Assembly (NCBI GenBank): GCA_028551475.1
Contig: CM052359.1
Span: forward strand, 702,001 to 766,000
Reading direction: 5' to 3'
DNA length: 64,000 nt
From: Casuarina equisetifolia
Lineage: Eukaryota; Streptophyta; Magnoliopsida; Fagales; Casuarinaceae
Under the pieces are notes generated by a model. That model did no database searches and was not told where the DNA came from. It was given only the letters and a program-made list of their open reading frames with translations. The position numbers and the translations under genes are program-made. This document shows positions 49,908 through 62,644 of the stretch, one piece after another (within the stretch, counting starts at the first letter, position 1; the number at the start of each line of letters is the position of its first letter).

Positions 49908-51249
49908 ATGATGAAGAAACCAACCATGGCTGCCTTCCCCCCGCGTAATCGCAAAAGCAATCGGTCCATCAGCCTGCCAACAAGATCTCATCCCAGCACA
50001 ATTGAAGTTGATGAAGAGTACAACAGGCTTAGATCATGGGAGGCATCGAGTTCATCATCAAAGGTGGAAACAATATGCCTTGGCCTTTTGCTGCTGAATG
50101 AGTTCTATAAACGTGTCCAGGATCTTCTCAATCTGCCATTGATGAAACAAGCTCTTGCCCAACATAAACACCGGAAATGGTATTCTTGCTCAGAATGGAA
50201 TCCGACATGACATTGGAGGATGAAATGAAGAACTACAATGGATGATCAAAGCAATAAAAGGAAGGGATTTAACTGCCAAATTTCTCAAGATATCTTTCTT
50301 AGCTTGTATTTATTGTATATGGGCTGAACGAAATAGAAGATGTTTTCAGGAAAAAATAATGGATATCCCTATTCTCTTAGCGAAAATAAAGAAGATAGTA
50401 CGAGGGAGGACTTCTTTGTTTAGACATATAAAATCTTCTTAATGCAATGTTATTTTGAGTGAAATTTGGAGGCTTCCAACTTCCATCTTTTCATAGATAT
50501 GGTGACTTTTGTAATATTAGGGTATGCCCCTGTACTTTTGTACACTTTAATATGTATTAATACAATTTACCTTTTTACCAAAAAAAAAAAAAAACACCGG
50601 AAATGGCTCAACGAGTTGCTAGAAAGTACAGTAAGATACCTGGATGTCTGTTGTAAAGCCAGGGATTGTATTCTGTCAATGCAGGGAACGATCGGGAACT
50701 TCAATCGGCTCTTCGCCGGAGAAAGGTAGGGGATTTTTGCGGCATCGTCGGTGCTTACATTTCCTCGCTAAGAGAGATGAAGGAGACTGCTAAGTCTGTG
50801 TCATCCTTGAAGCCGATGCACAGCCAGTTCGGAACTTCCATGTTTCTGGACATGGACGATCACCTCTCGGCGTTGGTTGGAGTTTTTATGGAGAAAAGCA
50901 AGCTCGATTACCATGTCCATCTTCCACTCGCTGTTGTTATTCCTTTCCGTTCCTGTGCTGAAACCAAGGCCGAGCAGGTGGTCCATCGTTTCCAAACTGG
51001 TTGAGAAAGGAGCACTGGCGGGCAAAGATCCCCAGAAGAACCTGAATGAATTGGAAAGCGTTGATATTGCAGTTGGCAACCTCCTGTTGCAAATATCAAG
51101 CAAAGAAACGGAAACCCAGAAGATGAAATCCTCACAGATTAGATTGGAAGCTTTGGATGTTTGCCTGGAAGGCCTTGAGAAGGGTCTGGGAAGCCTGTTT
51201 AGACACTTGATCCAAGCAAGAGTTATTCTCCTAAGTATTATGTCTCAGA
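49908..51249 (+). pseudogene. DUF241 type B copy disrupted by a LINE (B2)
   Basis: The 5' part (49908-50180) encodes RSISLPTRSHPSTIEVDEE through HKHRKW. A 411-bp LINE tail then interrupts the gene, and coding resumes at 50607 with LNELLESTVRYLDVCC. Compared with B1, one base is missing near 50690 (acgatcggg versus acgattcggg), and four extra bases (aagc) occur near 50898, each shifting frame. The normal stop is also absent: the frame after LLSIMSQ runs on to about 51405. A protein from the first ATG would end within the insertion (about 100 aa). Confidence 0.92.
50181..50591 (+). mobile_element. 5'-truncated L1-type LINE insertion
   Basis: Inserted in the B2 coding region. It is flanked by 15-bp perfect target-site duplications AAACACCGGAAATGG at 50166-50180 and 50592-50606, and it ends in a poly(A) tail (from about 50580). 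The 3' end of a plant LINE reverse-transcriptase reading frame is visible: LACIYCIWAERNRRCFQEK and a stop near 50440, then about 130 bp of 3' UTR. Only the last few hundred bases of the element are present, as is usual for target-primed reverse transcription. Confidence 0.92.
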
Positions 51250-51944
51250 AGGTGATCTCCGACAGAAAATTTGTATGGAAGGATCTGCATAGATTGTTCA
51301 CCTTTCTAAATGTCTATTTTCTGTACTTTGTCAAGGTGTATGGATACTGGTTACTCTGCAACTTGATCTGTATTTGTGCCATTCTGTCTCCTCTGTTATT
51401 TCCTTAATGTTTTGTCATGTCTAGCGGTATGTTGTTAAAAAGTGTAATTCTATAATTTTTTTGTAGAATTAAGGATTTCATTTTGGAAATATAGATCACC
51501 TTGTAAATCACTTTGGATTTCAAGTTTCGTAAATGGGTCCAATTCATTCCTATTTCTCATATTTTCTAAACAACAAAATAGAGCCAAAGAAATTTAGAGC
51601 TATTGCTGCTACATGTTCAACCATCCCTCCCCCAGCCTTCTAACTCTCACTACCATTCTTAAATGTTTGTTTTCTGTAATTAAAAGAAATTCATATATAC
51701 ACATTGCTATCTAACTTGATTTGCATTTGTTCTCTTTTGCCTATACTTTTATTTTATTTTCTTTGCCTCTCATTTTTCAATCCTTAAATGAGTTCAATCC
51801 TTGAATGGTTTTTTGTGGAGGATTGTTGGATCATGTTATGATCTACATATGTTCGTTTCTTTTGTGTTGTAGTATTTGAAGTAATTTTAGTGGAGGGGTG
51901 TGGCATCATGGAATTTGTATTGATATTTTGCATATTTGTTTAAA
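51250..51944. other. 3' flank of B2
   Basis: No gene. It is colinear with the flank of B3 from 63360 (shared words include cacattgctat, caacttgattt and ccttctaactctca). Confidence 0.7.
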
Positions 51945-54203
51945 AGGAAAGCACACTTTTATCAAATATAGCATTGACAACAATGTAAATTATTTTTATT
52001 TGTAAACAAAGACAATGATAGCCTTTATATCCTATAGAATAGCCCAAAAAAACAAAAATTTTTGTTTGTATGTTGAATTTATGTTGAGCATAAGGCCTAA
52101 AATAAGGAAATACCAATCACTTAAGAATCCTTAAATGGGGTATACTAGGTTTTTGATTATTTAGTTTTTCCCATAGGGTTTTGTTGTCTATCATTAGGAT
52201 TGGTAGATGATTGATAATATGTATAACATTTTCAAAAATAAAATCTTAATATTGAATTGGTATATGGGCATGATTTATCATTTATAATCCTAATTTAGAG
52301 GTATGATTATATTTTCTTTCAGTAGACTCATTTTGATATGGAGCATAAAGACTTGATATGTGTTGATGAAATACATTTATTAGATAAAAGGGTTTTAAAA
52401 TCTTTACAAGTAAATTTTGTTGCTCCATCACATTGAATACTTTTTATTATAGTTTGAAGTTGATTTTCAAAAAATGTTTGAAAATCTTGAAGATTTGAAG
52501 AAATTTATTTATAGTTTTTATAAAATAGGGCCATGTAAATTTGGACTAATTATCAATAAAATAAATATAATATCTATTCCTTTGACAAGTTGTAATTGGT
52601 ATAGGGCCCCATATATTAAAATGGACTAAGTCCAAAGGAGCATTGGAAATATTATGTGTAGATAATTGCAACCATTTTTGGCTTTTATTAATGCTACAAG
52701 CAGTATAAGATGATGAAATATTTGTAGTAAACTAAATATTTATTATTTTTAGCAATCTTATTACATTTGCATAATTAAGATGGCTTAATCTATAGTGCTA
52801 GGCCATTACATTTATTCTAGAAGTCTGAAAAGTCTTTGGTGATTGCTAAAGAGTGCTCAAGTTGAGGTGATAAAGTCCATTTTTAAATGGTCCTTGTATT
52901 AGGATCTATCATGTTATCAAACTCTATACAAGATAGAAATCAAGAAAAAAAATGAGAAAACACAATTGTTATCTTTTTGTAAACTTGGAAACAGATAACA
53001 AACTTTTGGTTATATTACACACAATAAGTATATTAGAAACATTAATATTATTAAAGGGTTAATAGATTACCTTTGTGGGTTATTGGAAGTGTCATTTCAT
53101 CCTTTACAGTAACTATTTGATTCCTATAATTTTTAAGCAATTGAGTAATATCATAGTCATCTAGCGAGATATGATGTGTAGTACTAGAATAAGGAAACTA
53201 ATTGATTTCAGTAAAGGCTTAGTGAGTTTATTGTTAAGGCTTCATGATAGCATTGACCCAAATATTTTGTGGTCCTTGGACGCTAATATTAGGTCCAAAA
53301 TTGGAAGGAATATACTTATAACAACATTAATACAAAATATGTCTTGCTCTGCCACAAATCTAACAAAGAACACTATGCTAAGGTTTGCTACTATAACAAG
53401 GAACAAGAGTATGTACTTGATTAGACATATTATTTGAGTGCCTTCTTGGATTGCCAGCAAATTTGGAAAAGGATTGGTTAGCAAGGATGGTAATAGGACT
53501 AATGGTAAAAGTAGCTGTAATAGGTGAGCCTTGTATAGCCATTTCAAGGTGACCTTCTTGGATAAGGAGTAACCCACGTAGATCTTCATGAGAAATGGAA
53601 GACATGTGTGTATGAATAATAATTGTAGTGGCAAGAGGTGCATAGGGGTGCCAAGACCTCAGAAAATATGAGTTTAATGCTTATTTTTTGAGATAGTTTT
53701 ACCTATAAGGGAAAGTTGATAAGCAATATCATCTACTTCTTGAATCTCAGTTACCATTTGGTGCTTTTTGGTTGCCATTTGAAGACATAAGTAAAGAGTA
53801 GAAACATGCATAGAATTGTGGGCCATGAATTCAGATGATAAGTCTTGCCATGTTTCTATTGAGGTTTTGCACTTTTTAGTAGTAGTCACAATAGAGTTAC
53901 TATAGGTGTAAAAAATCTAGCCATAGACAGTTTAAACCATGATTTTCCAATCTTGATAAGTTGGATTGGAATCATGAGTGATAGTGCCATGTTCATCAAT
54001 ATTGTTAATGAACTCTTCAGGACAAGGAAAGGAGCTATCAACACACAAAGTAATCCATTTGCTTAAAGAAAAGGCTCAATTCAAGATTTTCAAACAAGAA
54101 AATTAAAATCTTTGAGTTACACATCAATGGTGGGAAAAAGACTTGGATTTCATAGTGGAAGGGCATGAGTAATGGCACGAACATGGTTGATATTGGAAGC
54201 CAT
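51945..54203 (-). mobile_element. degenerate Ty1/Copia element, gag to integrase
   Basis: Read on the minus strand. A gag start (MASNINHVRAIT at 54202) is followed by CPEEFIN, TYQDWK and SIETWQDLSS (53.7-54.0 kb). Then come a damaged zinc knuckle with ICGRARH (near 53345) and a GAG-pre-integrase piece GPFKNGLYHLNL (near 52880). The integrase end reads HQHISSLYAPYQNEST, and the integrase-RT linker carries FPYFRPYAQHK and GYSIGYKGYHCLC. Many stops and frameshifts are present. Coding similarity ends near 51945 at the linker; reverse transcriptase and RNase H are absent, so the element is 3'-truncated. Confidence 0.88.
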
Positions 54204-54715
54204 TTGCAAAACAAAAGTGATCAAAAGAAAAAATTTTGCCCAGCTAAAATAATACCGCATTAAAATAACAGTTTCTACAAATATTATTGAAATTCTTATA
54301 AAAATGATAATGCAACAAAAACGAAAGTCAAGAAAAATTTGAAGAACAATATGAAAAACAATGAAGTAGGAAACTTATATTTCTTGGATGATTTTTGTAT
54401 ATACTCCGATTGCCATTTTATGGTGATTGGAAATCAAACTTAAAACATCTCATAAAAATGATGAATCAATATAAAATTGATTCTGAAGACCGTTGCCATG
54501 AAGAGTTTATAGTGATTGGAAATTAAGCGTAAAGCATCTCATAAAGATGATGAATCAATATAAAATTGATTCTGAATGCTGTTGCCATAAAAGCCTAAAA
54601 CCTTTTGGATTTTGAATTGAAATTTTCATCAATATAATTAATGATTCTTTAATTCTTTTATGGTAATAAAATAACTATGTTCTTCTGAATTAAATGCCTT
54701 TTATTTCATCTTAGT
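54204..54715 (-). repeat. probable leader or LTR remnant of the Copia element, with tandem repeat
   Basis: The region upstream of the gag start on the minus strand. It contains two tandem copies of about 85 bp (about 54411-54495 and 54496-54585), each with gtgattggaaat, catctcataaa and gatgaatcaatataaaattg. LTR ends and a primer-binding site were not identified. Confidence 0.5.
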
Positions 54716-57196
54716 TTGTTTGTAAAATTATTAGAAACTAGGGAAGAATTTAAGCTGTTGTGCGGGTGTGAGGAAGAAGACAACATGCATGAGATGCATG
54801 TGTGCATCTTTGTGTTGTGCGTCACTTGCCTTGGTGGTGTCGCGCGTGAGTTGGATGCGCCTACATTTTTTAGAACTTCCACCTCCTTGGTGCTGACATG
54901 GTTTTGATGTGGTAATATTGATTTTCTAATAGGATTTAGTTTTCCCAATCCAAAAATTATGTAAATGTAACGATGTGAAATAGAGTGAATACAAACAGAA
55001 AAATTGAATTCCACATCTTGTTTTCTAATCTCAACTTCAAAGCACCATGCTTTTCTTTTTATTTGGTCTTAGCTGAAATTTATTCAAAAACTAATGTGAT
55101 AAACAAACCCATATAAGTAAACATAAGAATACCAAGAATTACGTGATTCCAAATAAATTATCTTTACATTCACATAACAATAATGGATTATTCACAAATT
55201 TGTACTTTTACAGCTCTTATTCTAGACTTTCTCATGGTTAATCACACTCTTTTCTCTAATATATAATTGTTGAAAGAAGATTTTACCCTCCATATCAAAG
55301 TAACTATTTTACCCTTAATCTTGGGCTCGACTTTGCATTTAACTAAAAATGATTTGTTTAGTTTGTTTATTTTTATTCCGGGAAATGAGGAAAATGCTAC
55401 TGGCACATCACTGTCATTTCGTCAAGGTGGGGATAATGAATAAACAGTTATTTTATGAAATTATAGAGCAGGTGAGGAGGCCCCAGAAGACCATCCTAGA
55501 GCCAAACACGTTGAATTTTAAATATTCTAAATTGAATAAGCAGCATTGAATTTTGGTATGTCCTTCTGTCCTTTGGTCAGGTCAGGTCAGGTCAGGATTC
55601 TTGACATCACCAGTTGATAACTTGTTTCTATGCGCTATTTCCAAGAAAAACTAAATATTAAAAAACTATTAATTTTTAATTTCATCGCGTACAATTTCTA
55701 AACAGGCGCCACACCTTTGGCCATACAACTTTGTTTTATTTGTGGAAAATTAATAAAGGATTTGAGAGTGTCATTTTGTAATTATAAGGCAACAGGGGCG
55801 GCCCAGCTTTCTTTAAACTATGAAATTCGACATTATTTAGGCTTGAAGTCTCAATTCTTTGCCCCAAAAGGTACCCGTAGTTTCTGTTTTATTATAAATT
55901 TTGATGTACGAGGTTTAAGATGTCACATGTAACAAGCAGAAGGGAACATGGAACAGGCTATTAATGAGTTCTATTCCTCATGACGGATATTAAGCTTTTT
56001 CTCTTTGGCTGTTCCCTAGCAAAGCACTGTGTTTGGTTTCCAAGAAAAGGCCACGCTTTCATACATGTTGTCAGTCTACATGTTTCAGAAGCAACAGCTA
56101 GGGAGAACCTGTTCTTGTCCGCTTCAGAGCCATTGGAGTTCGCCTGTGAAGGGGAAAAAAAATAGAGAAAAGAAAAAAAAGAAGAAAATGAAAGAAAGTA
56201 ATGTGAGACAACTAAGAAAAAGAGTTCAAGATGGAAACATAAACTGCATCTAACTCCTCTCAAATTAAACAAGCTGTTTAATCAACAACTCTAAAAGGCA
56301 AAAGTATAATCCAATCTGAGCTCACGTCTTACGCACTTTTTTTTATTTTATTTTAACGAAGTACTTGTCTGTAGTTCTTACTTGAGTTGTTGAAAACTAC
56401 TACTCTATTTCTCTCCTCTCCATCTAAGTTTTCTAAACCTCGTAATTAAAGATAATCCTAAAAAATAGGATTAACAATTAACAATTACAGCGCTAAAAAT
56501 GTTATATGCACCTCGCATAGAAATTATCATGCATTAACTGAAAGCTTGCATTGGCGGGTTGTAAACATAAAGAGGTACAGAGACACAACATGCCACCCGT
56601 GAGCCTGAATAGAATAACGATAAGTTGCAGCTTCTTATGTCAATAACACATCAAATTATTAAATAGCATGGCAGGAGCTCTGCAGATCTTGAGTCCTAGA
56701 GACCCAACGTTTTGGAAACCTAGAAAACTTTGTCCGGCGACACATCCCTTCATGGAAGATTCCAACTTCCATGAACATTCAACCATCGAAGCTTAGGTTG
56801 GCAGTGACGGTGTAAATAGTTGAGGATGAAAGGCTTCAGGAATAAGTCCGGGTTCAGCCAACTGAAAAATAAAACGAATCCAAATGGCACTAAAGAATGA
56901 AGCTATGGTTGGCTGAAGACGTGACAACATATCCCACACGCAAAAGAGCCCACGCTTCCTCACATGGTTCACATTTGAAATTGAGTGAAGGGTTGACTTC
57001 TTACCTTAGTTGATTTGATTATTAGGAGCGAAAAGACATCTGATGATGATATATATTGACTACGTATGATAATAATTATTTTTTTTTATCTCCATTTATT
57101 AAATTAGATTTAATAATATAGCCTTTATTTCTTTATAAAAATTAGAGAACTCAAGATTTCTCTTCAAGCTTCCCACATCTTCTCTAAATGCTTTGT
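54716..57196. repeat. unit-3 spacer of the DUF241 tandem array
   Basis: From about 54955 it matches the downstream flank of type-A genes in units 1 and 2, although no A gene precedes it. It continues colinearly with their spacers up to B3. The short frames on both strands are not convincing genes. Confidence 0.7.
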
Positions 57197-57203
57197 TATA
57201 AAT
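57197..57203 (+). promoter_or_regulatory. TATA box of B3
   Basis: TATAAAT, 53 bases before the B3 ATG, at the position of the TATA-like box of B1 and B2. Confidence 0.5.
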
Positions 57204-57905
57204 TGGTGATGATGACCATTGGACTAACTAAATCTATCTTACCTCGTACTTTTTAATGATGAAGAGAGCAACCATGGCTGCCTTTTCTCCATGTAATCGC
57301 AAAAGCGATCGATCCATCAGCCCGCCAACAAGATCTCATCCCAGCACGGTTGAAGTTGAGGATGAGTTAAACAAGCTTAAATCATGGGAGGCGTCGAGTT
57401 CAGCATCAAAGGTGGAAAAAGTGCCCCACGGTCTGTTGCTGCTGAACGAGTTGTATAAACGCCTACAGGATCTTCTCAATCTGCCATTGACGCAACAAGC
57501 TCTCGCCCAACAGGAGCACCAGAAATGGATCAACGAGTTGTTAGAAGGTACCGTAAGGTACCTGGACGTCTGTTGTAAAACCAGGGAATCTATTCTGTCA
57601 ATGCAGGGAACAATTCGGGAACTTCAATCTTCCCTTCGCCGGAGAAGGTCGGGGATTTAAGCAGCGTTGTCAGCGCTTACCTTTCCTCCAGAAGACAGAT
57701 GAAGAAAGAGATATCTAAGTCTCTGGCATCCTTGAAGCCGATGCAAAGCCAATTCGGAGCTTCCATAATTTTGGACCTGGACGACCACCTCTCGGCGTTG
57801 TTCAGAGTTCTTATGGAGAAAAGCTCGATTACCATGTCCATCTTCCACTCTCTGTTGTTATTCCTTTCCATCCCCGTGATGAAACCAAGGCTGGGCAGAT
57901 GGTCC

Positions 57906-58357
57906 TGTAACGTGTGAGAAGGAAGAGGGCCCCGGCTAGATGATTTGAGGTCACCAGGGGGCCTTAGCCTGCATCTGCCAACAGAATAGTGCATGTCAAT
58001 AGCTGCCACAGTTATTCCATTCCAGAAGTTTCGTTGTTGCGTCATTCTCTCCGTTAAGGAGGTTAGAATAAATTTTCTGTTTTCCTTTTATGCCCCGTCC
58101 GTTGAGGAGAAGGGTAAAATATCTCCGTGTTTAGCGTGGGAAGGGGTAACTCATTTCTGTATAAATATCCCCCCCATGTAATGGAATAAAGCAGCGAAGA
58201 TTTCAGACTTTTCTTTGTGTTAGATGCGCGTTCCTTCTCTCTATATTTTGCTCTTTCAAAAAAGGAAAGAAACGAAACACGCAACGTTGGTGGGAGGAGG
58301 ACTACCCATTGCCGTCTAATTGCCCCATCACTCGTTCACTCTCCCTATCATGCTCCA
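57906..58357 (+). repeat. 5' LTR of the chromovirus
   Basis: 452 bp. Contains a TATA box (TATAAATAT, 58160-58168) and aataaa at about 58184-58190, the usual R-region signals. Confidence 0.94.
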
Positions 58358-58360
58358 AAG

Positions 58361-58376
58361 TGGTATCAAAGCCAGG
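58361..58376 (+). promoter_or_regulatory. primer-binding site (initiator Met tRNA)
   Basis: TGGTATCAAAGCCAGG three bases after the 5' LTR. It differs at one position from the common plant site TGGTATCAGAGCC. Confidence 0.85.
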
Positions 58377-58380
58377 TTGC

Positions 58381-61300
58381 ATGGCTGAGCAACGCCAGGA
58401 TCGTGGAGATGACGTCAATCAAAAATTGACTCTGTTGATGGACCAAATGCAGCAGCTACAAAATATGTTCGTCGGCTTCAACAATAAGGTCGACGAGATG
58501 CGTAATGGGAAGGACTCCTCGGATAATCGTCCGGGAGGTAGTCGAACTAATAGTTCGTCTATGGTTTTGGGGAATCGCTTTATGTCAAAGCTAGATTTCC
58601 CAAAATTTGATGGGAGTGAGGATCCAGCAGGTTGGATTAGCAAGACGACTCAGTATTTTGAGTACCACCAGACCCCCGATGATGACAAAGTGATGTTAGC
58701 TTATTGGAATTTTGAGAAAGATGCATTGATCTGGTACCAACTACTGAAGGAGGAGAATGAGGGTGTGCATGTTACTTGGGACTTGCTGGTACATGAGATA
58801 ACTGACAGATTCAGACCTTCTTTATACCAGGATAGCTTTGCAGAAATGGTAAAACTGAGGCAAGAAGGCTCGGTTGAGGAGTACCAACTACAGTTTTCCC
58901 GCTTGTTGCTGAAATCAGGCAAACTAACACCCACACAGCAGATTAGCTGTTTTATAAGTGGGCTTAAGGAGGCCTTGCGAGTAGATGTGCAAGCTAATAA
59001 ACCAACAACTCTATCGTCAGCAATGAGTCTTGCCAAACTTTTTGAGTTCAGACACGGAGGACCTTCAACTCGGAAAATTGGGTTATCCACCAGTCGAACA
59101 ACTTTGGTAACCACTCCGGGACCCATTTCCACAGCACCAGGGAAACCTCCCATGCCTGTTCGTAAACTTTCTCAAATGGAACTTATGGATCGAAGGGCGA
59201 AGGGATTATGCTTCAACTGTGATGAAAAATTTGTTTCGGGGCATCGTTGCAAGAAACTTTTTCTCCTGGAAGCTATTGAGGATGAAGAATCAGAAGGTGA
59301 TCAAGGGTGGGATAAGGTTTTGGAAGAGTTCAATGAAGGTCCCGTCATCTCAATCAATGCCTTATATGGAATACCTGTTCCACAAACAATGAAGGTGATG
59401 GGGAAATATGGGAGTAAGAAGTTTGATGTATGTTTCCTGGTGGATTTTGGCAGTACTCACAATTTTGTGAGCACTGTTGTTGCCGAGAAACTTGGCATCT
59501 CCATCCAATCTGGAAGCCAGCTGAACGTGGCAGTAGCAAATGGACAGCTAATCCACAGCTCGAGCTTATGTCAACAGGTGGAAATTAAATTTCCTAATGC
59601 TGTATTTTTCATTGATATGTATGTCTTAGACATGGCAGGAACCGAGGCTGTCCTAGGGGTGGCTTGGCTCCTTTCATTGGGAAAAATCTTGTGGGACTTT
59701 ACAGATCTTACCATGGTTTTCAAACTCAATGGCAAGAGAGTTGAATTAAATGGAGTAAAAGCCCCACCTCCCAAGATAATTTCTGAAAATCAAGTGGGGA
59801 AAATCTTGGAAAAAGTTGGTTTGGGATTACTACTTCAAATGAAGTTGGTTACAAATGATGATGAAGATTCCAAAGAGGACCCACAACCTGACGATAGATT
59901 GGACAAGATCTTGGAAGAATTTTCAGGCCTTTTTCAAGAACCCACGGGTTTGCCTCCACAAAGATCAATGGATCACGACATTCAACTCAAAGATGACAAG
60001 TGGAAGGAGGGTGTTATCCGACCAAGTTCTAGCCCTTTTTCCTCTCCTGTGCTTCTAGTAAAAAAGCAAGATGGAAGCTGGAGATTATGTGTTGATTATC
60101 GGGCTTTAAATCAGCAAACTATCAAAAATAAATTTCCTATACCTACGGTGGAAGAGCTTTTAGATGAGCTTAATGGAGCAAAATATTTCACTAAACTTGA
60201 TCTCAAATCAGGTTATTATCAAGTTCGGATGAAGCCCGAGGATATTGAAAAAATAGCTTTTCAGACCCATAATGGCCATTATGAGTTTTTGGTAATGCCA
60301 TTCAGCCTTTCCAATGCTCCATCAACATTTCAAGCCATCATGAATTCTGTTTTCAGGGAACAATTAAAGAGGTATGTCCTTGTTTTTTTTTATGATATCT
60401 TAATTTACAGTGAAAATTGGGATCTCCATTTGGAACATGTGGCTTCATTATTTCGTATATTAGCACAACACCAATTATTTGTCAAAAAAAAGAAATGTTC
60501 CTTTGGTGTAAAGGAGGTGCATTATTTAGGCCACATCATAAACAAAGACGGCGTTGTAGTGGAGTCAGAAAAAATCAAAGACATGCTGAATTGGCCACGT
60601 CCCACTCATCTCAAGGGTTTACGTGGTTTTCTAGGCCTAACGGGCTACTACCGTAAATTTGTGCCTAATTATGGTCGATTGGCAGCACCGTTGACGGATC
60701 TCTTGAACAAGGGAAACTTCGGTTGGACAGAAGAGGCAGAAAAGTCTTTTGAAGAATTAAAATCAGCCATGACCCGAACACCGGTATTGGCTTTACCGGA
60801 TTTTGAGAAAGAATTTATCCTGGAAACCGATGCCTCGGGGTTAGGCGTGGGTGCAGTTTTATTGCAAGGCAAAAGACCCATTGCTTATTTTAGTAGGCAA
60901 TTGCATGGAAAGAATGCCCAACTCTCTACTTACGAAAAAGAGTTTCTTGCCATTGTCATGGCCGTGCAACGTTGGAAAGGGTATTTGTTAGGACGACACT
61001 TTGCCATTTGAACAGACCACCGTAGTTTGCGGTATTTGTTGGAGTAAAAATTAACTACCCCTTTACAGCAAAAATGGGGGGCTAAATTGTTGGGTTATGA
61101 TTTTCATATTGAGTACAAACCGGGACCTGACAATGTGGTTGCCGATTCTCTCTCCAGGTGCCATTTGGGTGCAAGTTTATATGCTTTTACACGGCCATTA
61201 CCCCTATGGGTGGATTCCATTAAGTCAGAAATAGAAGAATCTCCAGAACTTTTGGAGATGATGGAAAAAATAAGGCAAGGGGAAGCTAGCTCACGGTGGA

Positions 61301-62644
61301 CATGTAGGGACGGGATTTTGCTTTTCAAAGACAGAATTTATTTAAAGGCTGATTCAGAACTCATCCCTACAATAATTCAAGAAATGCACTCTGAGACCCA
61401 TTAGGGAGTACATAAAACCAGCAAGAGAATCCGTCGAGTATTCTTTTGGAAAAAAATGGACCAACAAATCCGAGGATGGATCAGGCAGTGCAAGATTTGT
61501 CAGTCGAACAAATGGGAGAATAAACATCCTGCTGGTTTACTTCAACCCTTACCAATCCCCCGAGATACATGGACTGATTTGTCCATGGATTTTGTAGACG
61601 AACTTCCGATGGTAAAGGGAAAAAGCTCTGTTCTCGTAGTGGTTGACCGTCTCTCAAAAATGGCACACTTTACGGCTATTAATCACCCATACACAGCTAC
61701 TTCTGTGGCTCGTATCTTCTTTGATCAAGTTCTCAAACTCTATGGGATGCCAGCAACAATAGTGTGTAATCGAGACAAGGTTTTTACTAGCACCTTTTGG
61801 AAGGAATTGTTCCATTTGCAAGGAACTCGGTTTAACTATTCCACTGCATACCATCCCTAAATGGATGGTCAAACAGAGGTGGTGAATAGGTCCCTGGAGA
61901 TGTACCTGTGTTGTTTCTCTGGAGACCACCTAAAGAATTGGACTCGTTGGCTGACCTGGGTAGAATACTATTACAATACTAGTAAGCACTCTTCAACTGG
62001 TTTAAGCCCGTATGAAATGGTATATGGGAAAGCACCTCCTTCACTCTTGACTTATGTGTGGGGAACGGCTAGAGTAGAAGCAGTGGATCGAGAGTTAAAG
62101 GAAAAGGGACCGAATAATAAAAAAAGTGCGACATCGTTTGCAAGAAATGCAACACCGAATGAAGTTGAACTATGATAAGCATCGATCAAAAGCTCAGTAT
62201 GAGGTAGGAGAATATGTTTATCTACGCCTCCAACCGTATAGAAATATCTCAGTGACCTTGCGTCGAGATCTCAAGCTGGCTCCCCGATTTTACGGCCCTT
62301 TTGAAATCATTCAGAAGGTAGGTGCAGTTGCGTATAAGCTGCGACTCCCAGAAACTTCTCAAATTCACTCCATTTTTCATGTCTCCTGTCTAAAACGGTG
62401 CATTGGAAAAGACGTGGAAACCCAAAAGGAGTTACCTGTGTATATCAAGGAAGTGGACCAGCTTTTACCAAAACCATTGGTGGTATTGGAGTCACGCACC
62501 CACACGAAAATTCCGGAGGTACTCGTACATTGGTCTGGACTCTCACCTGTGGAGGCCACTTGGGAAGCTTGCCATGACATGCTACTTCGTTTCCTCGACT
62601 TTGACCTTGGGGACAAGGACAATCCCAAGGGGGTGGGAATGTAA
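58381..62644 (+). pseudogene. gag-pol of the chromovirus (inactivated)
   Basis: One continuous frame in design: gag (about codons 60-230, with DFPKFDGSEDPAGW), zinc knuckle CFNCDEKFVSGHRC, protease (VDFGSTHNF at 354-362), reverse transcriptase (KLDLKSGYYQVRMKPED; active-site region FFYDILIYS), RNase H (LETDASGLGVGAVL), integrase (CKICQSNKW, MDFVDELP) and a C-terminal chromodomain (VLVHWSGLSPVEATWE). Damage: in-frame stops at 61009, 61045, 61402 and 61858, and one extra base in the A run near 62101. The RT active-site pair reads Tyr-Asp (Tyr671), the integrase second Asp is Asn (codon 1130), and protease has Phe after the active Asp. It therefore cannot act on its own. Confidence 0.93.
62627..62639 (+). 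promoter_or_regulatory. polypurine tract
   Basis: aagggggtgggaa directly before the 3' LTR; it would prime plus-strand synthesis. Confidence 0.85.
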
